From Dactylosporangium siamense (GTDB taxonomy: Bacteria > Actinomycetota > Actinomycetes > Mycobacteriales > Micromonosporaceae), in contig NZ_BONQ01000025.1 in the NCBI RefSeq assembly GCF_016862795.1, positions 1 through 64,000 on the forward strand: a stretch of 64,000 bases of DNA, given 5' to 3'. The translations under genes and the position numbers were made by a program. Shown in pieces: positions 17,316-25,559 of the stretch. The first letter of the stretch is position 1, and the number at the start of each line of letters is the position of its first letter. The notes beneath the pieces were generated by a model. The model saw nothing but the letters and a program-made list of their open reading frames with translations, ran no database searches and had not been told where the DNA came from.

Positions 17316-17690
17316 GGGGGTGACTGGTTTCGACTTTGTGCGCCGCGCTAGGGGAAGCGAGTCGAGGAAGCCGACGTTGTCTCGTGAATCAGTCGTCGGA
17401 AAGTTATAAGCGCCAATCTTAAGCGCTCCGATCTCGCTCTTGCTGCCTAAGCAGGAGTAGCAGATCTGTCGGTCCGGGTTCGCCTTCGACCCGATCACCG
17501 GCATCAGCTAGAAGGCTGGCCAACCGAGTCCTGTCGCGGGGCTCGTGCGGCGAGATCAATCGCGACTGGACCCGTCATACCGACTCGCTCGCATGATCGG
17601 TAGGGCCGAGTAGAGGCACAGCGAGCTGCGCTCGGAGAAGCCCTAGCAAAGCAACGAAGGACCCGGGTTCGATTCCCGGCACCTCCACCG
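17316..17690 (+). ncRNA. ssrA: Transfer-messenger RNA (tmRNA)
   Basis: The 5' GGGGGTGACTGGTTTCGAC and 3' GGGTTCGATTCCCGGCACCT are diagnostic. The acceptor stem pairs 17316-17322 with 17680-17686, discriminator A at 17687. The CCA end is not fully encoded (CCG in the genome). The tag reading frame runs from 17412 to 17447, giving ANLKRSDLALAA before TAA; with the alanine charged on tmRNA the tag is AANLKRSDLALAA. It ends in the conserved LALAA that proteases recognise. A strong hairpin follows immediately. Confidence 0.97.
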
Positions 17691-17691
17691 C

Positions 17692-17723
17692 CGAACGCCC
17701 CCTGCTCACGCAGGGGGCGTTCG
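17692..17723 (+). terminator. ssrA terminator
   Basis: A perfect 13-bp stem, CGAACGCCCCCTG (17692-17704) with 17711-17723, around a six-base loop directly after tmRNA. Confidence 0.8.
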
Positions 17724-17739
17724 CCGTTGGCGGTGTCGT

Positions 17740-17813
17740 ATTCCCCGCGCACCGGCTTCGCCGGCGCTCCCCAGTGGGGGAGCTTCGCTCCACCCACACC
17801 CCCTCAAGACCGT
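17740..17813. repeat. Intergenic palindromic repeat, copy 1
   Basis: A 74-bp element with two tight hairpins (GCCGGCttcGCCGGC-like at about 17751-17766 and GGAGCttcGCTCC at 17779-17791). It is nearly identical to 39636-39707, with only small indels and substitutions. Copy 1 begins 17 bp after the ssrA terminator; copy 2 lies 20 bp after the tRNA-Ala terminator. Confidence 0.75.
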
Positions 17814-17838
17814 GCCACGGTTGCTGTGGTCTGCCGGC

Positions 17839-18232
17839 GGACATCCCTGCTGGCGCAGGGGTGTCCGCCTTTGGCTGGGGCGTGTTTCTCGCGCAGCACG
17901 GCGTACTTGTACGCCTGGTCGGGGATCGACCAGGTGTCCGCCTTTGGCTGGGGCGTGTTTCCCGCGCAGCCGTTGGTCGCTCTTCGGAAGGGGTCTCACC
18001 CCGCGACCCACGTTCGGCGGGGTCTCGTGCTGCTGGCGTGCCGCCGCCTGGCAGGGGTCCGCTGGGCGTGCATTCGGGGCCGGGCGCCAAAGGCGTGCCG
18101 CTGGCCTGTCCGCTCCAGTTCGAATTTCGCCGAGGTGCTCGCAGTCGATCCAAGAGAGCGTTGAGCGCTAGATCAGTGGTCGTCTGCCGTGTCGCCGTCA
18201 TCGGAACGCCGCGGCCGCCCAGCTGCCGAGGT
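17839..18232. other. Non-coding interval with hairpin and 38-bp direct repeats
   Basis: No convincing gene. A hairpin lies at 17839-17866 (11-bp arms, one mismatch). Two 38-bp direct repeats, 17860-17897 and 17933-17970, differ at one base and are separated by 35 bp. The rest shows nothing I recognise. It lies downstream of ssrA, a frequent integration site, and just before a toxin-gene remnant. Confidence 0.5.
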
Positions 18233-18340
18233 TTAGACCGCGAGGAAGTCGACGTCGTATTTGTGGATGTGGGCGTCGCGGGTTACCAGTGTGAGTTCTT
18301 CGAGCTGGGCCTGCGCAGGGGCTGGTCCAGCGGGTTCAAG
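18233..18340 (-). pseudogene. VapC-type PIN-domain toxin remnant (3' end only)
   Basis: The minus strand codes LEELTLVTRDAHIHKYDVDF and two or three more residues before TAA, which matches the C-terminus of PIN-domain ribonucleases of the VapC family (LVTRDxHIRxY). Upstream of this the reading frame loses similarity within about 15 codons and runs into sequence before the Nudix gene. No antitoxin gene is visible. It is a decayed toxin-antitoxin fragment. Confidence 0.6.
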
Positions 18341-18433
18341 TAGGTCAGCGTTGGCTTCACCGTTCCGGTTCGGATTCCCCGCGCGCGAGCAAGCGATGGG
18401 GTCTGACAGGTTTGGGGCCGTTAGGGTCGCGCC

Positions 18434-18910
18434 ATGACCCGCCGTATCGACTTTTTCGACGACCCTGCCGCCCCTTCGGTGACCAGCATCGTGCCGTCCG
18501 CGAATGTCGTCGTGGTCAACGAGTCCGGCGCCCTGTTGCTGATCCGCCGCACCGACAACGACAACTGGGCGCTGCCCGGCGGGGCGATGGATCCCGGGGA
18601 GTCGATGACGGACTGCGCTGTGCGGGAGACCTTCGAGGAGACCGGGATGCACGTCGAGGTGACCGGGCTTGTGGGCATCTACACCGACCCTCGGCACATC
18701 ATCCTGTACACCAGCGATGACGAAGCTCGGCAGGAGTTCTCGATCGTGTACACGGCCCGGCCGGTCGGCGGCACGCCGACGCCGAGTTCGGAGTCGCGGG
18801 AGGTGCACTGGGTCGCGCCGGCTGATGTCGAAGGGCTCCAGATGCATCGGTCGATGCGGTTGCGGATCTCGCACTATCTCGCGGGCAACGGGAAGCCGCA
18901 TCTTGGATAG
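18434..18910 (+). CDS. Nudix hydrolase
   Basis: A 158-residue pyrophosphohydrolase of unknown substrate. The Nudix box is intact: GAMDPGESMTDCAVRETFEE followed by TGM, about residues 55-77, with the REXXEE metal ligands. The N-terminus (SIVPSANVVVVNESGALLLI) forms the usual first strands. TAGGGT (18422-18427) is six bases before the ATG, suggesting a leaderless mRNA. Neighbours give no substrate clue. Confidence 0.9.
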   Translation: MTRRIDFFDDPAAPSVTSIVPSANVVVVNESGALLLIRRTDNDNWALPGGAMDPGESMTDCAVRETFEETGMHVEVTGLVGIYTDPRHIILYTSDDEARQEFSIVYTARPVGGTPTPSSESREVHWVAPADVEGLQMHRSMRLRISHYLAGNGKPHLG

Positions 18911-19060
18911 TGGCGGCGCGCACCAGGTGGAGCGCTGGTGGTGTGACCGGTTACCGGGCGCCGTGGCGGGTAGGGACGCACCTGTCATGTCCCGACGGTC
19001 GTGTGTTCCGGGGCGTCAGGTGGCGTTGGACCGCACGATCGCAGTGAAGGGGGAACGGAC

Positions 19061-19432
19061 GTGCAGGAGGACCGTTTGCATCGCGAGTTGTCCGCTGCTG
19101 TGGCCGAGCTGCGGACCGCCTTCGTCGAGCACGACCGGAACAAGGTCGCAGCGCTCATGACCGAGGACCACGTCTCGATCATGTCCTACGCCCGCTTCGA
19201 TGGGCGTACCCAACTGCTCGACCACTTCAACGACTTCACCTTCCAGAGCCTCCCGGCAGATGACCTGACCACGACGCCGCTCGGCCCCGACGCGGCGCTC
19301 GTCAGCTTCCGCGGCACGCTCGAAGGCACCTATGCGGGCAGGCCCGTGCCCCGCGATGTGCTCGTCGGCGAGGTCTGGCTGCGCCAGGACGGGAGCTGGC
19401 GTGAGGCGACCTATCAGGAGACTCCGCTCTAG
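19061..19432 (+). CDS. SnoaL/DUF4440-like protein (NTF2 fold)
   Basis: A 123-residue protein with the NTF2-like pattern: long first helix LHRELSAAVAELRTAFVEHD, KVAALMTEDHVSIMSY, then strands with PLGPDAALVSFRGTLEG and a closing WLRQDGSWREATYQE. Such proteins are small enzymes or ligand binders; no catalytic residue can be named. The GTG at 19061 is preferred because AAGGGGGA lies eight bases upstream; a longer frame from 19001 has no support. The interval from here to 19624 codes nothing else evident. Confidence 0.75.
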   Translation: MQEDRLHRELSAAVAELRTAFVEHDRNKVAALMTEDHVSIMSYARFDGRTQLLDHFNDFTFQSLPADDLTTTPLGPDAALVSFRGTLEGTYAGRPVPRDVLVGEVWLRQDGSWREATYQETPL

Positions 19433-19566
19433 AGACCTCGCGGCCGCGAACCATTGCCGGCTTGTGCGGCCCTCCGGCGGCGGAGCCCCGCTCCATTCAC
19501 GGCACAAAGTAGCCATACGGCAACTTCTGGCCTAATGTATTCGGTGTTGTCTTGACGGCGTGCATC

Positions 19567-19599
19567 GCCACAGGCCTGTCGCCATGGCAGGCCTGTGGC
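19567..19599 (+). promoter_or_regulatory. Inverted repeat before the Uma2 gene
   Basis: GCCACAGGCCTG (19567-19578) and 19588-19599 form a perfect 12-bp stem with a nine-base loop, ending about 11 bases before the ribosome site of the next gene. TTGACG near 19552 may be a -35 box, so the stem could lie in the 5' leader or act as an operator. Confidence 0.45.
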
Positions 19600-19624
19600 A
19601 GCAGCCGTCGGGAGGTGTGAGCTG

Positions 19625-20200
19625 ATGGGCGTTGCTGTGCTGGAGCACGAAGGGCCGTGGAGTGAGGACGAGTACCTTGCGCTCGGCGTAACGTCAGACC
19701 GGATCGAGCTCCTGGACGGGAGTCTTCTGGTGAGCCCGGCGCCGAGCAAGCGGCACCAGCGACTTTCGTCGCTGCTGTTCGTGGAGTTCGACCGGGCGGC
19801 CAATGAGGCTGGACTGTTCGCGTTGGGAGCGGTGAACGTCCGGCTGCAAAGTGGGCGGATCATGATTCCCGACCTCGTCGTGGCGGACACCGATGAGGAC
19901 GGTGCGGTGATCGACGCTCCCGATGTGATGCTGGTGGTCGAGATCGTTTCCCCGGGTAACGCCGCAGCCGACCGCTTGGTGAAGATGGACCTGTACGCCA
20001 AGGCCGGCATCAAGCTGTACCTGCTCGTCGAGCAGGAACCACCGGGTTCCGTGACGTTGTGGTTGTTCCAGCTTGACGGCGCGCACTACATGGAGCACGC
20101 GGTAGCGAAAGCCGGCGAGGTGCTGTCCGTCGAGGAGCCGTTTGCATTCGAGCTCGACCCGACCGACTTGTTGAGCCGGGTGCCCCGCCGGCTCACGTGA
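19625..20200 (+). CDS. Uma2 family (DUF820) restriction-endonuclease-like protein
   Basis: A 191-residue member of the Uma2/DUF820 family, which has a PD-(D/E)XK nuclease fold and expands strongly in actinobacteria and cyanobacteria. Motifs: [20 protein letters not shown], the metal-site PDLVV (about residue 89) and VVEIVSP followed by [14 protein letters not shown] with the catalytic-type Lys. GGGAGGTG precedes the ATG at 19625. The cellular role of the family is unclear; mobile-element links are suspected. Confidence 0.9.
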   Translation: MGVAVLEHEGPWSEDEYLALGVTSDRIELLDGSLLVSPAPSKRHQRLSSLLFVEFDRAANEAGLFALGAVNVRLQSGRIMIPDLVVADTDEDGAVIDAPDVMLVVEIVSPGNAAADRLVKMDLYAKAGIKLYLLVEQEPPGSVTLWLFQLDGAHYMEHAVAKAGEVLSVEEPFAFELDPTDLLSRVPRRLT

Positions 20201-20305
20201 CCGGATTCACGGAGCCGGGGTTCGGCGAGTCGGGTCCATGACTGGACGGGTTTTCGCTGGTCACGGTGGGAGGCTCTGGGCGGATTCATCGGTATCGTGG
20301 TTTGG

Positions 20306-21283
20306 GTGATCGAGCTGTTGTTCGAGCCGGGGGACCTGGCTCGGATCCGCTTCGCGCGTTCGCCCATGCATGAGGTCATGAGCAGCATGCGGGTGGCCGA
20401 TCACGCCGGGCGGGCCCGGATGCATGAGCCGTGGGTGCGGTCGGTGCGGGGGCCTGTCGCCGCGTTGCGGCTCGAGTTGTTGCGGCCGTTGCTCGCCGAT
20501 CCGCGATACGTGCCGGAGTTTCTGATGCCGTCGCCGGACCGGATGGACATGAGGTTCGCCGACGAGTTGGCCCGGGTCCGGACGGCGCCGGAGGCGGCGG
20601 TGCGGGCACAGCTGGACCTGCTCGGTGGTGATGCGCCGCTGCCGGAGGCGCTCCGTCCCCTGTACGAGAATCCGGAGCGGCACCTCGGCCGGTTGGCCGT
20701 CGAGGTGCAGGCCTACTGGCGGGCCGCGATCGAGCCGGTGTGGGCGCGGCTGGCGGGACTGCTCGACGCCGAGGTCGGGTACCGTGCGGACCAGCTGACC
20801 TCCGGCGGGATCGTGCGGCTCCTCGGGAACCTGCATCCGGAGCTGGAATACGCGGACGACGCGTTGCGGATCCTCTGGCCCACCTGGCGGTCGCAGCGCC
20901 GGCTTGACGGTGCCGGGGTGCTGTTGGTGCCGTGCGTGTTCGCGTGGCCTTCGCTGCTCGTCGACACCGACCCGCGAGGTCCGACGCTGGTGTACGGCCC
21001 GCGCGGCGTCGGGCAGGTCTGGGACGGCTCGGCCCGGTCGTCGGCCGCGCCGGTCGCCGATCTGCTCGGGCGCAGCCGGGCGGCGCTGCTGGTGCGCCTC
21101 GACCTGCCGCTGTCGACCACGCAGGTCGCGCGGGACCTCGGGCTGAGTGCGGCGTCGGTGAGTGAGCACTTGTCGGTGCTGCGCCGCTCGGGGCTGGTCA
21201 CGTCCCGCCGGTCGGGGCGGCAGGTGCTCTACCAGCGCACGGCCCTCGGCACCGACCTTCTGGGAGCGGCGAGCATCCGGTGA
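20306..21283 (+). CDS. ArsR-type winged-helix regulator with DUF5937-like N-terminus
   Basis: A 325-residue protein. The N-terminal 230 residues (IELLFEPGDLARIRFARSPM, ALRLELLRPLLADPRYVPEF) match the long helical domain often fused to ArsR domains in actinobacteria. The C-terminal 75 residues form the winged helix: TTQVARDLGLSAASVSEHLS, VLRRSGLVTSRRSGRQVLYQ. It is probably a repressor of unknown target. GTG at 20306 is preferred over 20297; TATCGT at 20292-20297 would be a leaderless -10 box. Its last codons lie inside the first unit of a 35-bp tandem repeat. Confidence 0.85.
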   Translation: MIELLFEPGDLARIRFARSPMHEVMSSMRVADHAGRARMHEPWVRSVRGPVAALRLELLRPLLADPRYVPEFLMPSPDRMDMRFADELARVRTAPEAAVRAQLDLLGGDAPLPEALRPLYENPERHLGRLAVEVQAYWRAAIEPVWARLAGLLDAEVGYRADQLTSGGIVRLLGNLHPELEYADDALRILWPTWRSQRRLDGAGVLLVPCVFAWPSLLVDTDPRGPTLVYGPRGVGQVWDGSARSSAAPVADLLGRSRAALLVRLDLPLSTTQVARDLGLSAASVSEHLSVLRRSGLVTSRRSGRQVLYQRTALGTDLLGAASIR

Positions 21284-21364
21284 GAACCGAGTCGCTGGGA
21301 GCGGCGAGCATTCGGTGAGAACCGAGTCGCTGGGAGCGGCGAGCATTCGGTGAGAACCGAATCG
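21260..21364. repeat. 35-bp tandem repeat, three units
   Basis: Units at 21260-21294, 21295-21329 and 21330-21364 differ at only two positions. The first unit contains the last codons and stop of the ArsR-like gene. Because 35 is not a multiple of three, copies two and three are not an in-frame protein repeat. Confidence 0.9.
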
Positions 21365-21429
21365 TGGAGCGGCCGCATCGGCTGAGCCCACCATGTCCGG
21401 GACAGAGCAACGGACATGAGGAGGCATCC

Positions 21430-21942
21430 ATGCGCGTGGTGAAGGCGCTTGTCCTGGCGGCGGCGATCGTGGCGGTGAGCGCGGCGCCGGCGGCCGCGTC
21501 CGGGTCGGGCGGTGGTGGCTGGGAGCCGACGAGCACGCCGCCGTTCGTCATCCCCGCGGGGGACGTGTGCTCGTTCGAGGTCAAGGGCGACATCGTCCGG
21601 GACCGCGAGCGGATGCGCACGCCCGCCACCTATCCGGACGGCTCGCCGAAGGTGCAGGACTTCGAGGGCGTCCTGGTGATCCGGTACACCAACACCAGCA
21701 ACCACAAGTCGGTCGTCCGGGACGCCACCGGCTCGATCCGGGTGTACTACCTGCCGGACGGCACCAGGGTCTCGCAGCTCAAGGGCCACAACGCCCTGCC
21801 GATCAAGGCGACCAACGTCGGCTTCCCCGGCGGGGACTACATCACCCGCGGCGACTTCGTCGTGATCCGGCATCCCGACGGCAGCCGGGAGGTGCCGGTC
21901 CAGCTCGGCACGATGGAGAACCTCTGCGTGACGCTCGCCTAG
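21430..21942 (+). CDS. Secreted protein of unknown function
   Basis: A 170-residue protein with a clear Sec signal peptide (MRVVKALVLAAAIVAVSAAP then AAASG) and a mature part of about 145 residues. The mature part looks all-beta, with repeats of VLVIRYTNTS, SIRVYYLPDG and DFVVIRHPDG, and only two cysteines. I recognise no family. GAGGAGG lies seven bases before the ATG, so the longer frame is rejected. A 15-bp terminator shared with the convergent cellulase gene follows. Confidence 0.75.
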   Translation: MRVVKALVLAAAIVAVSAAPAAASGSGGGGWEPTSTPPFVIPAGDVCSFEVKGDIVRDRERMRTPATYPDGSPKVQDFEGVLVIRYTNTSNHKSVVRDATGSIRVYYLPDGTRVSQLKGHNALPIKATNVGFPGGDYITRGDFVVIRHPDGSREVPVQLGTMENLCVTLA

Positions 21943-21947
21943 ACCGG

Positions 21948-21980
21948 CAGAGGGCCCCCGACGACGTCGGGGGCCCTCTG
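21948..21980. terminator. Bidirectional terminator
   Basis: A perfect 15-bp stem (CAGAGGGCCCCCGAC at 21948-21962 with 21966-21980) and three-base loop, between two convergent genes that end at 21942 and 21995. Confidence 0.8.
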
Positions 21981-21994
21981 TGGAGCGGGTGGTG

Positions 21995-24007
21995 TTACAG
22001 CGCCGGGTAGGCGTTGGTCATGAGCTGCTGGAACTGGGCCGAGAACCACGCGCCGGAGACCGGGGCGTTGGGCAGGGCGCCGCTCATGCTGTTGCCGTTG
22101 CGGCCGTTACCGGTGTACGTCGGGTCGCACATCCCGTCGAAGCCCTTGCCGCCCGGGTTGTTCGGGCCGGTGGGGATCAGCGAGCTGGAACCGTCGGACT
22201 CGCCCGGGGGCTTGATCCAGACGTACGCGTCGATGCCGGTGGCCGGGGTGGCCCGGGGACGCTCGCCGAGGCCGGCGCCGCTCTGGTTGCACCAGTTGCC
22301 GGCGTGGATGCGCCGGTCGATGCGGGAGGCGTTGACCCAGGTGTTCATGTCGGTCGAGGTGCTCGCCGCGGTCGGCCGGGCGGTGCCGCCCCAGCCGTTG
22401 CGGGAGGTGTCGATCAGCATGCCGATGTTCGAGTTGAAGCCGAGCGAGACCAGCTTGGTGCGGAAGGCCTGCGCGAAGGTCAGCTCGTCGGTGTAGAAGT
22501 TCCAGTCGACCCACTTGGACTGGCGGACCGACTGGCCGCCGACGGTGGCACCGATGGTGACGAACGGCTCGGTCAGCGCCGAGTAGTTCGCGGTGTTGGT
22601 GATGAAGCCGTCGACGGTGGCGAAGCCGCCGGTGGCACCCTGCGCCACCTGAGCGAACAGCGTCGCGGCGGGACCGAAGTTGCTGTCCCAGCCGAGCCAG
22701 CCGTGGTGCGCGGCGTCGATGTAGTTGTAGGTGTTCGTGCCGGCGGCGTGCAGCTTGCTCAGGGCGTACTGGATGCCCGTCGAGTAGTTGCCGTTGGCCT
22801 TCATGACCGCGCAGGCCGCGGTCGCGCCGGCCTCACCGCCGGCGTTGGTGACGATGTTCGGCAGCGAGTCGATCTCGACGATGTTGACGATCCGGATCGA
22901 CTTGTACTTCGGGTCGGCCTCGATCGCGGCGATCGGGTCGATGTACTCGGTCTTGTACCGGTCGATCTCTGTCGGCCCGAGCTCACCGTTGGAGGCGAGT
23001 GCGGCGCAGTCCCGGCCGGGCAGGTTGTAGATCACGAACTGGGCCAGCGTCGCGCCCTGGGCGAGGGCGTTGTCGAGGTGCTTGCGCATGCTCGTGGTGT
23101 AGCCCGAGCCCGCCGGCGCGGTGATGGCGTCGATCGTGTCCAGCCAGACACCGGTCGGCTGGTTGGCGATCCGGCTGCCACCGGCCTCGGCGGCGGCCTT
23201 GGCCGACCAGTCCGGGTTCACGTAGACCTTGGCGCCGACGTACGGGTTGTCGACGTGCGTCGGGTCGGTGCCGCCGGTGGTGACCGTGATCGGCACCGCG
23301 GTGCTGGTGGCGGTCGCGTTCGCGGCGTTGAAGACCTTGGCGGACAGCGAGTACGAACCGGCGGCGACGTTCGTCCAGCTGTAGGTGTACGGCGAGCTGG
23401 TGTCGGTGCCCAGCAGCGTCGTGCCGTTGTAGAACTCGACCTTGCTGACCGTGCTGCCGGGGGCGGTAGCGGTCGCGGCCAGGCCCACCGTGGCGGGTGC
23501 GGTGAACGAGGAGCCGGACGACGGGCTGGTCAGCGTGACGGTCGGCGCGGTCGGGTTGGTCGACGTGGACTGCGACGCCGACGGGGTCGGGGACGTCGTG
23601 GTGCCGCCGGTGCACGCCGTGCCGTTCACCGTGAAGTTCGCGCCGGCGGGGTTGGCGCCGCTCCAGGCACCGTTGAACCCGAACGAGATGGTCCCGTTGG
23701 TGGCAACGGTGCCGTTGTAGCTCAGGTTCGTGGCGTTGACGTGCACGCCCGACTGCGTCTTGTTGGCGTTCCAGATCTGCGTGATCGTCTGCGACGAGTT
23801 GCCGAAGTCCCAGCCGACGTTCCAGCTGGTGAGCGGGTCGCCGAGGTTCGTGACATCGACCTGGGCCCCGAAACCGCCGGGCCACTGGTTGGTGATCGTG
23901 TACTTGGCCGAGCATCCGGCCGCCGCGAAGGCCTGGTTGGCGAGCACGACGACACCGCCGGTGGCCGCGAGCGTGGCCGCCGATATGAGGGCGATTTTGC
24001 GCCTCAT
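21995..24007 (-). CDS. Secreted GH6 cellulase with N-terminal CBM2
   Basis: A 670-residue secreted cellulase. It has a signal peptide (MRRKIALISAATLAATGGVV), a CBM2 cellulose-binding module (about 31-135, CSAKYTITNQWPGGFGAQVD), a Ser/Thr/Pro linker, an Ig-like domain (about 150-240), and a GH6 catalytic domain from about 250 to the end. GH6 hallmarks are FVIYNLPGRDCAALASNGE, which holds the catalytic-acid Asp, and LIDTSRNGWGG. It should cut beta-1,4-glucan by inversion; endo or exo mode cannot be told by eye. AAGGAGA precedes the ATG. A GAAACTTTC palindrome lies 120 bp upstream. Confidence 0.92.
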   Translation of the reverse strand: MRRKIALISAATLAATGGVVVLANQAFAAAGCSAKYTITNQWPGGFGAQVDVTNLGDPLTSWNVGWDFGNSSQTITQIWNANKTQSGVHVNATNLSYNGTVATNGTISFGFNGAWSGANPAGANFTVNGTACTGGTTTSPTPSASQSTSTNPTAPTVTLTSPSSGSSFTAPATVGLAATATAPGSTVSKVEFYNGTTLLGTDTSSPYTYSWTNVAAGSYSLSAKVFNAANATATSTAVPITVTTGGTDPTHVDNPYVGAKVYVNPDWSAKAAAEAGGSRIANQPTGVWLDTIDAITAPAGSGYTTSMRKHLDNALAQGATLAQFVIYNLPGRDCAALASNGELGPTEIDRYKTEYIDPIAAIEADPKYKSIRIVNIVEIDSLPNIVTNAGGEAGATAACAVMKANGNYSTGIQYALSKLHAAGTNTYNYIDAAHHGWLGWDSNFGPAATLFAQVAQGATGGFATVDGFITNTANYSALTEPFVTIGATVGGQSVRQSKWVDWNFYTDELTFAQAFRTKLVSLGFNSNIGMLIDTSRNGWGGTARPTAASTSTDMNTWVNASRIDRRIHAGNWCNQSGAGLGERPRATPATGIDAYVWIKPPGESDGSSSLIPTGPNNPGGKGFDGMCDPTYTGNGRNGNSMSGALPNAPVSGAWFSAQFQQLMTNAYPAL

Positions 24008-24129
24008 CGAGTCTCCTTACATTGATGAACCACGGTTGGTGCGCCATCACGGTCCGCACCGGCGCAGCACCCCGTCAAGGCAACCGATCGCGGCATGCCG
24101 TCTACCTCGTGTGCAATCGGAAAAGTGCC

Positions 24130-24140
24130 TGAAACTTTCG
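24130..24140. promoter_or_regulatory. GAAACTTTC palindrome upstream of the cellulase gene
   Basis: TGAAACTTTCG at 24130-24140 matches the CGAAACTTTCG-type palindrome described upstream of secreted glycosidase genes in actinomycetes (a LacI-type operator). It is about 125 bp before the GH6 start. The match is short, so this is tentative. Confidence 0.35.
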
Positions 24141-24275
24141 TCGCGAACTCCCTGCCGACCAGCGTTTTCATGGTCGGTGGGGCGACGATCGGCACCCGCG
24201 GCGACCGCTCCCGGCCGGCCGGAATGCGGATGATTCACCCGGGTATTCGCATTGCTCGACCCGTGCCGGGAATCG

Positions 24276-24611
24276 CTATGTGGCAGCGCGTTCCGCGCAG
24301 GTGAAACACGCGGACCGGCGCTCCACCGAGAACAGGTGACGGACGACGGTGACCTGCTTCGCGGGGATGCCGCACAGCGTCACGTCGCCGTCGATCGCAT
24401 GTTCCGTATCGTCGGCGGACGCGTTCGGGGCGGGCGTGAGGCCGGCGGGGAAGGAGGCCTCCGCAACGGGGTGAAGCGGCCGCGCGGCGATCACCGGACG
24501 CGAGTGCTGCGGCATGATCACGACGAACCGTCGCGCCGCCGTGACCACCTCCGCCGCGCCGAACGGGCCCTCGGTCCGCAGCACCTCGTCGGCCTGCCGG
24601 GCGCCCTCCAT
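24276..24611 (-). CDS. Small hypothetical protein with C-terminal cysteines
   Basis: A 111-residue protein that I do not recognise. The C-terminal half reads DGDVTLCGIPAKQVTVVRHL and ends FTCAERAAT, with three cysteines in its last 35 residues that could bind a metal. The N-terminal half has EVVTAARRFVVIMPQH. It lies between the GH6 gene and a divergent metallophosphoesterase. Only a weak GGGGCG ribosome site is present. Confidence 0.55.
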   Translation of the reverse strand: MEGARQADEVLRTEGPFGAAEVVTAARRFVVIMPQHSRPVIAARPLHPVAEASFPAGLTPAPNASADDTEHAIDGDVTLCGIPAKQVTVVRHLFSVERRSACFTCAERAAT

Positions 24612-24790
24612 CGCCCCGTGCAGCCGGAGCGATGACCGGACGTCCCCGGCGGACGCCCCGCGGAGCCACGGGTGGACCGGTGCGCCCTGCTCGAGCGCCT
24701 CGACCAGCGGGCCGCGCAGGCGGTCGACGCGGGCCGCCCGGCCGGGATTGGATCTCGAGGTGGGGCCGACGCGGGTCGTACCGTCGGACC

Positions 24791-25525
24791 GTGACCCTCA
24801 TCGCGCACATCAGCGACACGCACCTCGACGAGGACGACGGCGGCCGCAGCGTCGAGCGGGTCGAGCGCGTCATCCGGTACCTGCGGGGCCTGCGCCGCCC
24901 CGTCGACGCGGTGCTGGTCACCGGTGACATCGCCGACCACGGTCTGGCGCCGGAGTACTCGGCCGCGCGGGTGTTGCGGGGGCTGGGCGTGCCACTGCTG
25001 CAGTTGCCGGGCAATCACGACCAGCGTCCGGCGTTCCGGCAGACCCTCCTCGACATGCCCCCGCATCCCGGGCCGGTGGACCAGGTGGCGCGCGTCGGCG
25101 ACCTGGTCTTCGCGTTGTGTGACTCGTCGATCCCCGGCCGCGACGACGGATGGTTGGCGGACGAGACCCTCGCCTGGCTGGACACGGTCCTGGCGGAGGG
25201 CGCCCCGTCGCTCGTGTGCTTCCACCATCCACCGGTGACGATCGGGCATCCGGTCGCGGACCGGATGCGCCAGTTCGGGGAGGAGCGCCTGGCGGCCGTG
25301 CTCGCCCGCCACCCGAACGTCGTCGCGCTGCTGTGCGGGCACATCCACAGCGCGACGGTCAGCGCCTTCGCGGGGGTGCCGCTGCTGGCCGCGCCGGCGG
25401 TCGCCTCCACGCTGGTCCTGCCATGGGAGGGCGACGGCGGCCTGGACCGCGTCGCGCCGCCGGCGCTGGCCTTCCACCTGTACGAGGACGGCCGCCTCAC
25501 CACCCACTACCGCCTCTGCCCCTGA
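24791..25525 (+). CDS. Calcineurin-like metallophosphoesterase (CpdA/GpdQ-like)
   Basis: A 244-residue two-metal phosphodiesterase. All signatures are present: HISDTHLD (metal 1), VTGDIADHG (bridging Asp), LPGNHDQRP, CFHHPPVT and LLCGHIHS. The layout resembles CpdA/GpdQ class III phosphodiesterases; the substrate (cyclic nucleotide or glycerophosphodiester) cannot be told. The GTG at 24791 starts VTLIAHISDTHL, right for the family, and TACCGT six bases upstream suggests a leaderless mRNA. The longer frame from 24632 is rejected. Confidence 0.92.
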   Translation: MTLIAHISDTHLDEDDGGRSVERVERVIRYLRGLRRPVDAVLVTGDIADHGLAPEYSAARVLRGLGVPLLQLPGNHDQRPAFRQTLLDMPPHPGPVDQVARVGDLVFALCDSSIPGRDDGWLADETLAWLDTVLAEGAPSLVCFHHPPVTIGHPVADRMRQFGEERLAAVLARHPNVVALLCGHIHSATVSAFAGVPLLAAPAVASTLVLPWEGDGGLDRVAPPALAFHLYEDGRLTTHYRLCP

Positions 25526-25559
25526 GGTTTTTGTCGTACCCGGGTGAGAGGCTGTGCGC

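Noticed and set aside
17860-17970. Two 38-bp direct repeats separated by 35 bp, looking like a minimal CRISPR array
   Set aside because: Only two units, the repeat is not palindromic like a CRISPR repeat, no leader or cas gene is present, and no third degenerate unit was found.
21980-24025. A 681-codon open frame on the plus strand
   Set aside because: It is antisense to the GH6 cellulase, which has signal peptide, CBM2 and GH6 signatures.
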